The notes: generated by a model from the letters alone, not told the origin. A DNA stretch of 64,000 bases from Acidimicrobiaceae bacterium (GCA_003155915.1 PMFA01000011.1:1-64000); one strand, 5' to 3'. Counted from the stretch's first letter, positions 1-11,613 are shown. Numbers and translations are program-made.

Positions 1-297
1 GCCGTCGCCCAGCAGCGTCGAACGTGGCCCACGAAATCGACGTTTTGTAGGCTTCACGATGGGATCATCGCGGTTCGAGGACGGGCCAATTCACTCTGAA
101 ATCAAGGCTTTTCATGTTTTCCTCAAAAGTTGTGAAACCTGTGTGAATCCAACTGTTAAGTTCTGATTGACGTTCTAGTGCGTGGTCAGGCTAGATGTCA
201 CCTCCAGACAATGCGGGTACCGCGGTTTCGGTGTCTCGAGGGGTGACTCGCATGATTTTTTCAACTTTCAGTTCATTAATGTCAGTACGGCATTGAC
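1..297. promoter_or_regulatory. Upstream region of the REC-EAL operon, weak promoter candidate
   Basis: No convincing gene lies in these bases. A possible sigma-70-type promoter on the plus strand is TTGACG at 167-172 with CTAGAT at 191-196, spaced 18. The match to the -10 consensus is only moderate. The first gene starts with GTG at 298 and has no clear Shine-Dalgarno sequence in front of it. Confidence 0.3.
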
Positions 298-1524
298 GTG
301 AGTAATTCCTCACGCCGTAGCGACGACCAGGTGTACCGGGTGGTCGTGGTGGACGATCACGAGATGATTCTCGAAAGCATCGTGCGACTGCTCGCCGCAG
401 ATCCGAGGATCAACATCGTCGGCACGGCACTCACGGGCATCGAAGGAATCGAATCGGTACGCGATCAGTCGCCTGACGTACTGGTCATTGATTACCACCT
501 TCCGGACATGGACGCTCCCGAAGCGATAGCGGCAATTCGCAACTTTGACCGAGACGTCAAGATCGTCACGCTCTCCGGATCGGAACGTCCCGGAGCGCAA
601 CTCTCATCGATGAAGGCCGGAAGTGCTACCTGGGTTCGCAAGACTCGCGCAATCCATGAGCTCATTGACGCGATTCTTCTCGTGGCGGTTGGTGAACCGC
701 GCCCCACCGACGAGCGCGATCGCCTGCCAACAATGGACGAATTGGTGGTTCGCTATCAGCCGGTGGTGAAGCTGTACGACGAGCGAATCGTCGGCTTCGA
801 AGCGCTCGTCTACTGGCAACATCCCGAGAAGGGACTGTTGCCTCCCGACTCCTTCTTGCCCGTCGCGATCGAGACGGGCTTCATCGAGGACGTGGAGCGT
901 TGGGTGCGCGAGCAGGCGTTTGGCCAATTGGTGCAATGGCAGCAACGATGCCCGACGGTCCCACGACTGTGGATGAGCGTCAATCTTTCGAGCGGGAGCG
1001 TGGCCGATCCCCGATTCATGGGCTCGTTGGCCCGAGCGATCACCGACTCAGGCGTCCACGCCAGGGACGTCATCGTCGAGATCAACGAACTGATCCTCCT
1101 CGACGATCCGGAGTCCGCCGTCGAGTTCCTGTCCCAACTCAGCGATCTAGGTGTGCGACTAGCGCTCGAGAAGTTCGGGAGCTCATTCTCCCCCATCTCC
1201 TACATGCACCGAATCTCCTTTGACTGCCTCAAGATCGATCGATCCTTCACCGCGAAGCTGCTCGAGCCGTCGGGAACTATGTCGCTCGTCGAGTCGATCT
1301 CTAAGTTCGCCGGTTCAATGGGGATGATGTGTGTCGTCGAAGGTGTCGAGCACTTCGATCAAGTGATCGCATTGCGTTCCGTGGGACTGGACATTGGACA
1401 AGGCCCGAAGTTTTCGCCACCGATTTCGGCCCAGAACTGCGAGGTCCTGCTCGCGCGGTCGTTTCCCCATTCGGTCCGTTCGCCTCAACCATCGTCGTCC
1501 AATGTCAGCACGTCGACTCGGTAG
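298..1524 (+). CDS. Response regulator with degenerate EAL domain (REC-EAL)
   Basis: A 408-residue cytoplasmic signalling protein. A receiver domain covers about residues 12-135, with acidic pair D19/D20, probable phospho-acceptor D65 and a late Lys near 115. An EAL domain follows at about 145-395. The EAL signature is present (E168-A169-L170), as are E261, E264, K312, E348 and the Gln of a GQG motif. The Asp-Asp pair of the DDFG motif, which binds metal in active cyclic-di-GMP phosphodiesterases, is Glu291-Lys292 here. The protein is therefore probably catalytically dead, perhaps a c-di-GMP sensor or an inhibitor of its paralogue at 3332-4510; that role is inference. The GTG start has no obvious ribosome binding site. 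The next gene follows after 9 bases. Confidence 0.9.
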   Translation: MSNSSRRSDDQVYRVVVVDDHEMILESIVRLLAADPRINIVGTALTGIEGIESVRDQSPDVLVIDYHLPDMDAPEAIAAIRNFDRDVKIVTLSGSERPGAQLSSMKAGSATWVRKTRAIHELIDAILLVAVGEPRPTDERDRLPTMDELVVRYQPVVKLYDERIVGFEALVYWQHPEKGLLPPDSFLPVAIETGFIEDVERWVREQAFGQLVQWQQRCPTVPRLWMSVNLSSGSVADPRFMGSLARAITDSGVHARDVIVEINELILLDDPESAVEFLSQLSDLGVRLALEKFGSSFSPISYMHRISFDCLKIDRSFTAKLLEPSGTMSLVESISKFAGSMGMMCVVEGVEHFDQVIALRSVGLDIGQGPKFSPPISAQNCEVLLARSFPHSVRSPQPSSSNVSTSTR

Positions 1525-1533
1525 TCGGCTGAA

Positions 1534-3246
1534 ATGACGAAACGAGCCAATCAGTTGATTTCGAAGGTCCTGGGCGCGGCACCCGAAGCGATGCTCGTCG
1601 TCGATGGTGCGGGCCTTCTCGTCATGGCGAACACGAAGGCCGAGCTCCTCTTCGGATGCAGCCACAAAACAATGGTCGGAATTCCGGTGTCGCCATTGGT
1701 TTCGATCGATTTTCGAGAAGGTCGGTCTGACACCGCTGGCCTTCTCCTGTCGGCCCGGCGACGCAACGGGGAGATCTTTCAGGCGGAGATATCGCAGTCG
1801 ATCATTCATACCGCTGCCGGTTCACTCATCATCGCTGTCGTCCGCGACGTCTCCGCGAGAAGTGAAGTGGAAGCAGAGCGTATTCGGGTCAAATCAGCGG
1901 CGGAGCACGTATTGCTTAGCGCCGAGGCCGCGAGGGTCAATGCCGAAGCCGAGAAGACAATTGCGGCGAGCGTTCGCCTGGAAGCCGAAGTTAAGCGAAT
2001 CGAAGCAGAACGGGTGCGTCTCGAGGCCGAGATGGAGCTCGAACGCCTGAAGGGATTCCTCCATCAATCCCAACGAATGGAAAGTCTGGGGCAATTGGCT
2101 GAAGGCGTGGCCCACGACTTCAACAATTTACTGGCCGTCATCTTGAACTACGCGGCGTTCGTTGGCGAAGAGTTGCATAGAGCCGCTGATTCACCGGAGG
2201 GGTCCCAGTGGAGTGGACCTCTCAATGACGTGAAGCAGATTCAAGTGGCCGCAGAACAGGCCAGCGTCTTGACGCACCAACTCTTAGCGTTTGCCCGCCG
2301 AGAGGTGATCCAAGCGCGACCGTTGAGTTTCAACGGAGCCATCAGAAACATTGAGGAGATGCTACGAAGGACGATTGGCGAGCAGATTGAGCTCTCCATT
2401 GAACTCGAACCCGATCTATCGAAGGTCATGGCCGACCCGGGCCACATTGAACAGATGATTCTCAATCTGGCGATCAATGCTCGCGATGCCATGCCGACGG
2501 GAGGAACTCTCTCCATCATCACGTCCTCGAGAGAAGTCAACGCATCTGAATGGTCGCTCCTTGGTGCTCCCGCGGGTTCCTACATTTGCGTGCAGTTCAG
2601 CGACAACGGCACGGGCATGTCCGCCGACGTCCGAGATCGCGCCTTCGAGCCGTTCTTCACCACGAAACCCAGAGGCGAAGGGTCAGGACTCGGTCTCGCA
2701 ACGGTCTACGGAATCGTCCTGCAGTCGGGTGGTTTCCTCAAGATCTATTCCGACGAGGGGATTGGAACGTGCATCACAATCCTGCTTCCGATCGATCCCG
2801 GTTCGGTCGAACTCGGTCAGCGCAGTTCGAAAGTCGACGTGACCGTCCCTCTCAATGGATCGAAAACCGTGCTCGTCGTTGATGACGAAGAGGGCTTACG
2901 TGAAGTGACACGCCGAATCCTCAGTCGTTCTGGCTACAGGGTGCTCACGGCGTCGAGTGGCGTCGAGGCAATCGAGATCGCGGCGACACATCTCGGACAC
3001 ATCGACCTGCTCTTGACGGACGTGATCATGGCCACATTGCAAGGCCCAACTGTCGCCAAGGAAATAACGGTATTGCGACCGGATATACGAGTGCTCTTCA
3101 TGTCGGGGCACGCTCAGCCCGTTCTCGAGGCTGAGGCCGTCCTCGGCACTGGGTTTCAACTGGTGGAGAAGCCCTTCGACCAGAAGATGCTGTTGGACAA
3201 CGTGCGATTCGCCCTCGACGCCGATCGCGAAAGTGTCACCACATGA
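1534..3246 (+). CDS. PAS-containing hybrid histidine kinase with C-terminal receiver
   Basis: A 570-residue protein with no membrane segment, so probably a soluble sensor. Order of domains: PAS fold (about 10-108), a charged Ala/Glu/Arg-rich coiled coil (about 109-178), a dimerisation/phosphotransfer domain with phospho-His194 in a VAHDFNN motif, an HATPase_c domain with an N-box ([11 protein letters not shown]) and glycine-rich G boxes, then a receiver domain from about 444 with predicted acceptor D496. It lies between two REC-EAL genes with short gaps, so it is the likely kinase for their receivers. The signal sensed by the PAS domain cannot be read from the sequence. Confidence 0.93.
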   Translation: MTKRANQLISKVLGAAPEAMLVVDGAGLLVMANTKAELLFGCSHKTMVGIPVSPLVSIDFREGRSDTAGLLLSARRRNGEIFQAEISQSIIHTAAGSLIIAVVRDVSARSEVEAERIRVKSAAEHVLLSAEAARVNAEAEKTIAASVRLEAEVKRIEAERVRLEAEMELERLKGFLHQSQRMESLGQLAEGVAHDFNNLLAVILNYAAFVGEELHRAADSPEGSQWSGPLNDVKQIQVAAEQASVLTHQLLAFARREVIQARPLSFNGAIRNIEEMLRRTIGEQIELSIELEPDLSKVMADPGHIEQMILNLAINARDAMPTGGTLSIITSSREVNASEWSLLGAPAGSYICVQFSDNGTGMSADVRDRAFEPFFTTKPRGEGSGLGLATVYGIVLQSGGFLKIYSDEGIGTCITILLPIDPGSVELGQRSSKVDVTVPLNGSKTVLVVDDEEGLREVTRRILSRSGYRVLTASSGVEAIEIAATHLGHIDLLLTDVIMATLQGPTVAKEITVLRPDIRVLFMSGHAQPVLEAEAVLGTGFQLVEKPFDQKMLLDNVRFALDADRESVTT

Positions 3247-3331
3247 AAATGAACGCACCGCCGAGATTCGGGGACATGACGGCGTTCGCCCGTCCATGCG
3301 TCAACCCCGACGAGCAAGGACGGAACTCACC

Positions 3332-4510
3332 ATGACCGACCACGCCGCTATCACCGTGGTCGTCGTTGACGATCACGAGATGATTCTCCAGAGCGTGGTT
3401 CGTCTACTCGCGGCGGACCCTCAGATCGTCGTGGTGGGCACCGCCCTCACCGGTGCTCAGGGCGTCGACGTCACCAAGCGGGTCAAGCCCGACGTCCTCG
3501 TCATAGACTTTCATCTGCCGGACATGGACGCCCCGGAAGCGATTCGCCAGCTCCGCGAGGCACATTGCGATGTCAAGGTCGTCACAATCTCAGGATCCGA
3601 ACGGCCGGGAGCGCTCTACGCCTCCATCAGGGCCGGCAGTTCGGCCTGGGTTCGCAAGACACGTGCCATTCACGAACTGCGCGACGCGATTCGCCACGCC
3701 GCCGCCGGATGGCCCTTCGCGAACGAGGAGATGGAGGCGACCCCGAAGCAGGACCAGCTGATCGTGCACTACCAACCGATCGTGAATCTCACCGACGGAC
3801 GCATCGTGGGATTTGAGGCGCTCGTGCGTTGGCAGCACCCGGAACGCGGCCTGATGTACCCCGAGTCGTTCCTGCCCTACGCCGAAGAGACGGGGTACAT
3901 CGAAGAGATTGATCGATGGATACGCGAAGAGGCGATACGGCAACTGGCTCGCTGGCAAGCTCAGTTTCCCTCGGAGTCGCCACTCTGGATGAGCGTGAAC
4001 CTATCGGCGTCCGACATTCTCGATCCACTGCTTTTCCAGTCGATCTCTGACAGCCTCGAGGAAGCCCACATCGAACCGGAGCATCTCGTGGTCGAAGTCA
4101 CCGAATCGGTACTGTTGGACGACTCCGACACCACGATGCGATTCCTCTCGCAACTCAACGCCATCGGTGTGAAGCTCGCCTTGGACGATTTTGGCACCGC
4201 GTTCTCATCAATCTCCTACGTTCGCCGTTTCCCGTTCGATCACTTGAAGTTGGACCTGTCGTTCACGGCCGAACTGCCGAATTCAATTCGATCGATGTTG
4301 CTCGTCGAAGAGATCTGGCACATGGCCGTTTCACTCAACATGAGAGGTATCGCCGAGGGGATTGAACGAATCGACCAACTCGAGGCCCTTCGCGACATCG
4401 GCTTCGAATTTGGCCAGGGCTATCTCTTCTCGGGCGCCGTGAGCGCTGCGGAATGTGAAGTACTTCTCTCGCGCGCGACCCTTTTGCCCACGCTGGAATC
4501 GAAAGTCTGA
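3332..4510 (+). CDS. Response regulator with intact EAL phosphodiesterase domain (REC-EAL)
   Basis: A 392-residue paralogue of the gene at 298-1524. The receiver domain has acceptor D59 in the same IDFHLPDMDAPEA context. The EAL domain keeps all expected catalytic positions: E162-A163-L164, E255, E258, D285-D286 of DDFG, K306, and later EGIE and GQG motifs. It should therefore hydrolyse c-di-GMP to pGpG, with activity set by phosphorylation. An in-frame extension back to 3233 exists, but I chose ATG 3332: it has an AAGGA upstream, begins right before the receiver, and avoids overlapping the kinase gene. Confidence 0.92.
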   Translation: MTDHAAITVVVVDDHEMILQSVVRLLAADPQIVVVGTALTGAQGVDVTKRVKPDVLVIDFHLPDMDAPEAIRQLREAHCDVKVVTISGSERPGALYASIRAGSSAWVRKTRAIHELRDAIRHAAAGWPFANEEMEATPKQDQLIVHYQPIVNLTDGRIVGFEALVRWQHPERGLMYPESFLPYAEETGYIEEIDRWIREEAIRQLARWQAQFPSESPLWMSVNLSASDILDPLLFQSISDSLEEAHIEPEHLVVEVTESVLLDDSDTTMRFLSQLNAIGVKLALDDFGTAFSSISYVRRFPFDHLKLDLSFTAELPNSIRSMLLVEEIWHMAVSLNMRGIAEGIERIDQLEALRDIGFEFGQGYLFSGAVSAAECEVLLSRATLLPTLESKV

Positions 4511-4555
4511 TTCGAGTGACGATCAATCGATTGAACGTGCGACGACCCTTTTGCT

Positions 4556-4604
4556 CATGTGGTCACGGTTGTTCCGGTGCGTATAAACCGCGAGTGACCA
4601 CATG
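4556..4604. promoter_or_regulatory. Perfect 11-bp inverted repeat around a TATAAA box
   Basis: CATGTGGTCAC at 4556-4566 is repeated as its exact reverse complement GTGACCACATG at 4594-4604. The 27-base spacer contains TATAAA at 4582-4587. It lies 45 bases after the REC-EAL stop and about 70 bases before the CsbD start. It could be a two-site operator over the CsbD promoter or a long hairpin ending the upstream operon. There is no U-run after it, which favours an operator. Confidence 0.5.
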
Positions 4605-4676
4605 TTCTATCGATTCACGAGTCGCGGGCGACACGTCCGCACGTGCGACGTCTTTCAGAAACAAACGAGGAGGAAC

Positions 4677-4853
4677 ATGAATGTAGTGAACAAGGCGAAA
4701 AATCTGTTCCAGATTTCCAAGGGCAAGACCAAAGAGGTGACCGGGAAGGTTACGAGAAACCGGGACGTTGAATCCGCCGGCGCGAACGATCAACACAAGG
4801 GCCACCTCAAGCAGGTTGGAGAAAAGGTGAAGGATGCTATCGACGAACTTTGA
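4677..4853 (+). CDS. CsbD family stress protein
   Basis: A 58-residue, highly charged, Lys-rich protein with the CsbD pattern: an N-terminal AKNLFQISKGKTKEVTGKV stretch and a C-terminal KGHLKQVGEKVKDA helix. CsbD proteins are small, general-stress-induced and of unknown biochemical function. The start is set by a strong GAGGAGGA at 4667-4674; a longer in-frame reading from 4602 has no comparable signal and its extra residues do not look like CsbD. The following gene begins 20 bases before this one stops, which suggests translational coupling. Confidence 0.85.
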   Translation: MNVVNKAKNLFQISKGKTKEVTGKVTRNRDVESAGANDQHKGHLKQVGEKVKDAIDEL

Positions 4854-5190
4854 ATCGCCCGCAGACGAAGAGGGTGGCGACTTACGCGACGTGTTGGTGC
4901 GTCAACCTACGGCGGAGGTCGGAAGTCTGCAAGATGACGTCGAACGACTGCTCGAGATAGCGGCACAACTCTTTTCCGCTATTGAGCGCCAAATCCAACG
5001 CATAGAGGAAGATTTAGTGTGTGCCTGTGGAGAGAAGGTCCGAGCGTACGCACAGAGTGCCTTCAAGGAGCGTCTGGTTCTTTGCGCCGAGAGTCTCGAC
5101 ACGTCGATCCACGCGATCGATCTTCATCTCGAGCGCCGAGCGGGTGAGCACATCACCAACTTCGGACTTCGCGACGACCCCTCGACGTAA
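4834..5190 (+). CDS. Small helical hypothetical protein coupled to CsbD
   Basis: A 118-residue acidic protein that I do not recognise. The centre (about 30-100) is predicted to be long amphipathic helices and includes a CAC pair near residue 65. There is no signal peptide or membrane segment. Its ATG lies inside the end of the CsbD gene in another frame, preceded by a GGTGAAGG stretch, so it is probably co-expressed with the stress protein. A competing reverse-strand ORF inside it has no ribosome binding site and looks like a shadow. Confidence 0.6.
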   Translation: MLSTNFESPADEEGGDLRDVLVRQPTAEVGSLQDDVERLLEIAAQLFSAIERQIQRIEEDLVCACGEKVRAYAQSAFKERLVLCAESLDTSIHAIDLHLERRAGEHITNFGLRDDPST

Positions 5191-5274
5191 CTCACCTCGA
5201 CCACGGGCACGACGCGAATCTTCCGTTCGCGCTGATTCCTGCCCGTCCCGAGATGGTGGACGTTCGGTGAAAAC

Positions 5275-7788
<2,514 letters not shown>

Positions 7789-7953
7789 GCGTGAATTCCC
7801 TATCTCTCATGAATTTATTTGCGCGATCCACGGCCAAACTCAAATGACCGCTCGCGACGTCACCGTTCGCGTCAACGGTTGGAGTATTCATAATCGCAGG
7901 TCCCCGGCAGTTTCCTAAGCGCCACACGATCCATCGCATACGACGAGGGGAAT

Positions 7954-7999
7954 TTCCTATTATTTCACTAGGAATACTGGTATATTGAACCAAACCAGT
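7954..7999. promoter_or_regulatory. Two adjacent inverted repeats before the cysteine dioxygenase gene
   Basis: TTCCTA at 7954-7959 pairs with TAGGAA at 7969-7974, and ACTGGT at 7976-7981 pairs with ACCAGT at 7994-7999. They sit at the end of a 223-base gap, directly before the AAGGAGG of the next gene, so they may be operator or leader structures. The rest of the gap (7789-7953) holds nothing I recognise. Confidence 0.35.
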
Positions 8000-8011
8000 C
8001 AAGGAGGCAGT

Positions 8012-8575
8012 ATGTCACTCAACGTTGAAACGATCCTCAGTGAAGCGCCAGCGACCCGAGCGGCCGAGTTGCGCATGTTTTTCGAGTCGTTGAAGTTGCC
8101 GGAAGGACGACTCGATGCCCGCACGCTCGTGCGGATCACCGACGCCGTCGCGGCTCGTGCGGACCTGTTCGAAGATCTACTCGTCGACGACGAAGTGAAT
8201 CGTTGGTGGTTCCAACTGTGGGTCACCGAAAGTTACGAAGTCCGTCTACTGACCTGGGAGCGCGAACAGTCATCGGACTGGCACGATCACGGTGGCTCAT
8301 CCGGGGCCTTTACGGTCACTGCCGGAGCACTCTACGAGGCGTACCGAGCCGAGGACCACTTCAGCGTCCGTGATCACCATTACGTCGCCGGCGACAACGG
8401 TTCGTTCGGCCCGGAGCACGTGCATGACATGATCTACGAAGCGGGCAAACCGGCCGTCAGCATCCACGCCTATTCGCCGCCGCTCAGCGGGCTCACGGTC
8501 TACGACCGAACTCGATTTGGCTTCGTGGCCCGCGACTTCGTGAACGAGGAGCGACGCGCCGAAGAACTCTCGTAA
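8012..8575 (+). CDS. Cysteine dioxygenase family protein (cupin)
   Basis: A 187-residue cupin of the type I cysteine dioxygenase family, a mononuclear Fe(II) enzyme that oxidises cysteine to cysteine sulfinate. Iron ligands are H91 and H93 in a WHDHGGS motif and a His in the later HVHD motif (H136/H138). The C-terminal SIHAYSPPLSGLTVYD supplies the conserved His and Tyr. A related thiol substrate, such as 3-mercaptopropionate, is possible. ATG 8012 is chosen because AAGGAGG lies just upstream; the longer reading from a TTG at 7985 runs through that site. Confidence 0.85.
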   Translation: MSLNVETILSEAPATRAAELRMFFESLKLPEGRLDARTLVRITDAVAARADLFEDLLVDDEVNRWWFQLWVTESYEVRLLTWEREQSSDWHDHGGSSGAFTVTAGALYEAYRAEDHFSVRDHHYVAGDNGSFGPEHVHDMIYEAGKPAVSIHAYSPPLSGLTVYDRTRFGFVARDFVNEERRAEELS

Positions 8576-8590
8576 GTCGTCGCGCGAAAA

Positions 8591-9628
8591 TCAGTCGGCG
8601 ACGGGCGAGTCGAGTGCGTCGGGCATCCCCCACGCCTCAGCCACGAGGGCGTGCGACTCGATTCGAGCCTCGAGTGAATGCAGTCGGGTCGAGATCATGA
8701 ACTCGTCGGCCGCTGTTCGTTGCTGCAGGAGAGAAAGCCCGTTCACAACGGTTTCTTGATCGCCGATGAGGTGCGTCGACATTGCCTCGGCGGCGATCTG
8801 CTCCTCGAGTGGAGTGAAGGAGTACGCCGCGGCCTCCTCCGGTGACGGCAACTGCCCGGGACGACCGGTTCGCATCTGCACGACGCTGAGCGCGGAAGAG
8901 CCCGACAGCCACTTCGCCTCTTGCAAACTTGGGGCACAGATCACGGAGACCGCGACCATCACGCGAGGCTCGGAAAGCACGATCGAAGGCTGAAAGTTCT
9001 CCCGATAGGTCGCGAGGGCCGCGTCCAATTCTCGTGGAGCGAAATGATACGCAAATGAGAAAGACAGACCGAGAATGCCCGCCAACTGCGCGCTGAATGT
9101 TGAGGATCCGAGCAACCACATCTCCGGCAGATAACCACTTCCAGGATTCGCGAAGGGGTGCGTCGGCGCACCATCGGATGGTAATAGGTACTTGATGAGT
9201 TCCACGACGTCATTGGGAAAACTGTCGGCGCCGAGGTCGAGGGTGCGCCGAAGGGCTCGAGCCGTCACGTGATCCGTTCCCGGTGCGCGCCCGAGACCAA
9301 GGTCGATGCGACCGGGGTGCAACGCTTCGAGCGTCGCGAACTGCTCGGCCACGACGAGCGGCGCGTGATTCGGCAGCATGACACCGCCGGATCCGACGCG
9401 CAGCGTAGAGGTCGCATCCGCGATGTGCGCGATGAGCACGGCTGGCGCGGAACTCGCCACGGCGGGCATCCCGTGGTGCTCGGCGACCCAGAGTCGTTTG
9501 TAACCGAGTCGCTCTATCTCAATGGACAACGCCGTCGTCTCAGCGAATGCGCGGGCCGGTGACGATCCCGTCGCGACGGTCGCGAGATCGAGGACGGAGA
9601 GGGGGATCACGGAGAGGGCCGTTTGCAC
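8591..9628 (-). CDS. LLM-class flavin-dependent oxidoreductase (MsnO8-like)
   Basis: A 345-residue luciferase-like TIM-barrel monooxygenase using reduced FMN. Family marks are the [11 protein letters not shown] segment, the [39 protein letters not shown] block and a C-terminal region that selects hits by score over a sliding range. It fits the MsnO8/YhbW-like group, whose substrates are mostly unknown. The start is GTG at 9628 with a poor ribosome binding site, so the N-terminus may begin slightly later. It converges with the cysteine dioxygenase gene, 15 bases between stops. Confidence 0.85.
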   Translation of the reverse strand: MQTALSVIPLSVLDLATVATGSSPARAFAETTALSIEIERLGYKRLWVAEHHGMPAVASSAPAVLIAHIADATSTLRVGSGGVMLPNHAPLVVAEQFATLEALHPGRIDLGLGRAPGTDHVTARALRRTLDLGADSFPNDVVELIKYLLPSDGAPTHPFANPGSGYLPEMWLLGSSTFSAQLAGILGLSFSFAYHFAPRELDAALATYRENFQPSIVLSEPRVMVAVSVICAPSLQEAKWLSGSSALSVVQMRTGRPGQLPSPEEAAAYSFTPLEEQIAAEAMSTHLIGDQETVVNGLSLLQQRTAADEFMISTRLHSLEARIESHALVAEAWGMPDALDSPVAD

Positions 9629-9659
9629 GCGGGTTGATCAGTAGTGATGTTCGCCCGCC

Positions 9660-9974
9660 TTAAGCGATCTCGGTCACGTACGAACCAACGAGTGTCGCCG
9701 TCTGTTGCTCGACGGCGCCCACACGACGACCCTCGTGTCCGTCTTGGAAGTGAGCGAAGGCGGCGCTCGATGATATGGGGTTCGGCTCATCATCTCGGTG
9801 GTTGTGGAACGACACGTGGACGAATGAGTCGTCGGCGAGGCGCAGCACGATGTAACTGACGTTGTCCGGCTTCTTCTGTGCCAACTCCTCGAAGACGCCT
9901 TCGATACGCTTTTGATTCTCGTCGGCGGCCACTTGCGATGATGTCGCGTAGCGTGTAAACAATCGTTTCTCCAC
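9660..9974 (-). CDS. Small ABM-like (dimeric alpha/beta barrel) protein
   Basis: A 104-residue protein resembling uncharacterised actinobacterial proteins of the antibiotic-biosynthesis-monooxygenase fold: a first strand with LFTRY, a helix with ENQKRIEGVFEELA, a YIVLRLADDSFVHVSF strand pair and a SSAAFAHFQDG helix. No catalytic residue can be assigned. The start is decided by GGAAGGA placed six bases before a GTG at 9974-9972. The ATG a few codons upstream (9989) contains that ribosome binding site in its own coding bases, so it is less likely. Function unknown. Confidence 0.65.
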   Translation of the reverse strand: MEKRLFTRYATSSQVAADENQKRIEGVFEELAQKKPDNVSYIVLRLADDSFVHVSFHNHRDDEPNPISSSAAFAHFQDGHEGRRVGAVEQQTATLVGSYVTEIA

Positions 9975-10173
9975 GTTGCATCCTTCCATTGAAATGAACA
10001 TTGAACTCGTAGCAGATTGCGAGTGCGACACGAACTCCAGCGCGCATTCGACGCTACCGGTCGACCTGCCAATCTCTTTCACCCCTTCGGTTGCAACCGA
10101 ACTCGAGGCCAAGGAATAGTGCTAAGGAAAATCCGTCTGACTGATATTCGTCGGACGGGCCGGGGACGCGGCG

Positions 10174-10680
10174 TTAGATCCAATAGCGGCGGAATGCCAC
10201 TCCATCATCGTCGATCGCGATGGCTTCAAGAACTCCGCCGCAACGTTCGATGACGGTGGCGGATCCCAGATTGTCATCGTCGCAAGTCAAAAGGAGAGCA
10301 CCGACGACTTCGCTGCGTGCGATCTCGATGGATTCCCGCAGAATCGCGGTCGCGTACCCTCTGCGACGAAACGCCGGAATCACGTTGTAACCGATGTGCC
10401 CTCCTCTGAAGACGAAAAAGTCATTGAGCTCAAATCTGACTGACGCACGACCGACCAGTTGACCGGCCACGTCGGCAGCGAGAAAGGCCGCACGAACTCG
10501 ATACTCCGGTAGGTCCACCCCTTGCCGATAGCGCTCCATGAGCCCAATCCACTCCGCCCATGGCATGCGAGAGTCGAAATCGAAAGGCAGAAAATTCTGA
10601 CCTGGGTCCTTGGACTCCGCCCCTGCGGCTCGCGCCGGTGCTTCGTCGGCGAGGCCGAATGGTCGGAGGATCAGTGGCAT
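10174..10680 (-). CDS. GNAT family N-acetyltransferase
   Basis: A 168-residue acetyltransferase of the Gcn5 fold. The acetyl-CoA loop is in GYNVIPAFRRRGYATAIL, the pyrophosphate-binding R/Q-x-x-G-x-A type motif. The later TCDDDNLGSATVIERCGG segment is the usual second half of the fold. It resembles the predicted-acetyltransferase group (YjaB/YncA-like); the acceptor is unknown. It stands alone on the minus strand. Confidence 0.82.
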   Translation of the reverse strand: MPLILRPFGLADEAPARAAGAESKDPGQNFLPFDFDSRMPWAEWIGLMERYRQGVDLPEYRVRAAFLAADVAGQLVGRASVRFELNDFFVFRGGHIGYNVIPAFRRRGYATAILRESIEIARSEVVGALLLTCDDDNLGSATVIERCGGVLEAIAIDDDGVAFRRYWI

Positions 10681-10799
10681 AAAGGAACGCTAACAGTGCC
10701 CCTTTCTTCGCCAACTGCTTCGTGATTCACTTGATACGGACGCCGCGTGATTCGCGTTTGGCGGCTGTGAGTCGGGAACCCCACCTATTGTTGGTCGAA

Positions 10800-11405
10800 C
10801 TACATCGGCGAAACGCCGTCAAACACGAGATCAATCTTTCGTCGATTCGCTGATTCGAGGTCCAGACCTTCCGTAAAGTTCGTTGATGATTGAGCGAAGG
10901 TGCACGAGACGAGTACATCGCAAAGAAGGTTTTCATCAATGTCCGGACGGATCTCTCCGATCTCTTTGCCCCGTCGGATGGCCAGCTTCATCGCGTGATT
11001 GAGAGGAGCGACGATCTCAGCGAGGTACTGCTCATGGAGATCAGGAAAGTTCTGTGCTTCGGCGACGATGGTCTCAGCCATCCGACGCTCGCGTTGATCG
11101 GTGACGCGATCGAATGACACGTCCATCAACGTGACGAGATTTTCACGCGCGCTTTGTTTCGTGAGATCGGGCAGTGGCCGTGTCATCGACTTCACTACGT
11201 CTGAGAAGAGTTCGTCTTTGGAATGCCATCGGCGATAGATCGAATTCCTCGAAATGCCCGTACGTCGAGCGACGTCGACCAAAGAGAGCGACGTCAATGT
11301 CGCTCCGCCGCCAATGAGGTCCAACACTCCGTCGACGATGACGTGGTGCACCCCAGGACTCCTCGGTCGTCCAGTCTTGATTGCAAGTGAATCGGACGCG
11401 CTCAT
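10800..11405 (-). CDS. TetR/AcrR family transcriptional regulator
   Basis: A 201-residue repressor with an N-terminal helix-turn-helix (LVDVARRTGISRNSIYRRWHSKDELF) and a mostly helical ligand-binding half ending in a TetR_C-like region. I chose ATG 11405 because the longer reading to 11468 would run through the operator-like palindrome at 11411-11434. The palindrome begins six bases upstream of this ATG, so autorepression is likely. The ArsR-MFS pair lies divergently to the right and may be a second target. Confidence 0.85.
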   Translation of the reverse strand: MSASDSLAIKTGRPRSPGVHHVIVDGVLDLIGGGATLTSLSLVDVARRTGISRNSIYRRWHSKDELFSDVVKSMTRPLPDLTKQSARENLVTLMDVSFDRVTDQRERRMAETIVAEAQNFPDLHEQYLAEIVAPLNHAMKLAIRRGKEIGEIRPDIDENLLCDVLVSCTFAQSSTNFTEGLDLESANRRKIDLVFDGVSPM

Positions 11406-11410
11406 CTTTT

Positions 11411-11434
11411 TAACGATACATAGGTGTTCCGTTA
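11411..11434. promoter_or_regulatory. Operator-like palindrome 1 for the TetR protein
   Basis: Half-sites TAACGATACA and TGTTCCGTTA are separated by TAGG; 8 of 10 positions are dyad-symmetric. The site lies six bases before the chosen TetR start codon. Confidence 0.6.
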
Positions 11435-11457
11435 CTTCTCGGGACTGGTTAACCAAG

Positions 11458-11481
11458 TTACGCAACATAACTGTTCCGTTA
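11458..11481. promoter_or_regulatory. Operator-like palindrome 2 for the TetR protein
   Basis: Same architecture as the first site: TTACGCAACA, a four-base spacer TAAC, then TGTTCCGTTA. The right half-site is identical in both copies, and the sites are 47 bases apart centre to centre. Confidence 0.6.
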
Positions 11482-11575
11482 TATGTCCTTGGGAAGGCAC
11501 TGCGAATTCACGTCGCATTGTTGTTCTGTTCCAGTTCAAAAGCCTGATGTGAGAATTTCAAGATATGAGACTTCT

Positions 11576-11599
11576 CTCTCGATAGATAACTCTCGATAG
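11576..11599. repeat. Tandem CTCTCGATAG repeat before the ArsR gene
   Basis: CTCTCGATAG occurs at 11576-11585 and 11590-11599 (14-base period), ending 14 bases before the ATG at 11614. The place suits a binding site of the ArsR-type regulator, but it is not palindromic. Confidence 0.4.
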
Positions 11600-11613
11600 G
11601 TTACGCTCGAAGA

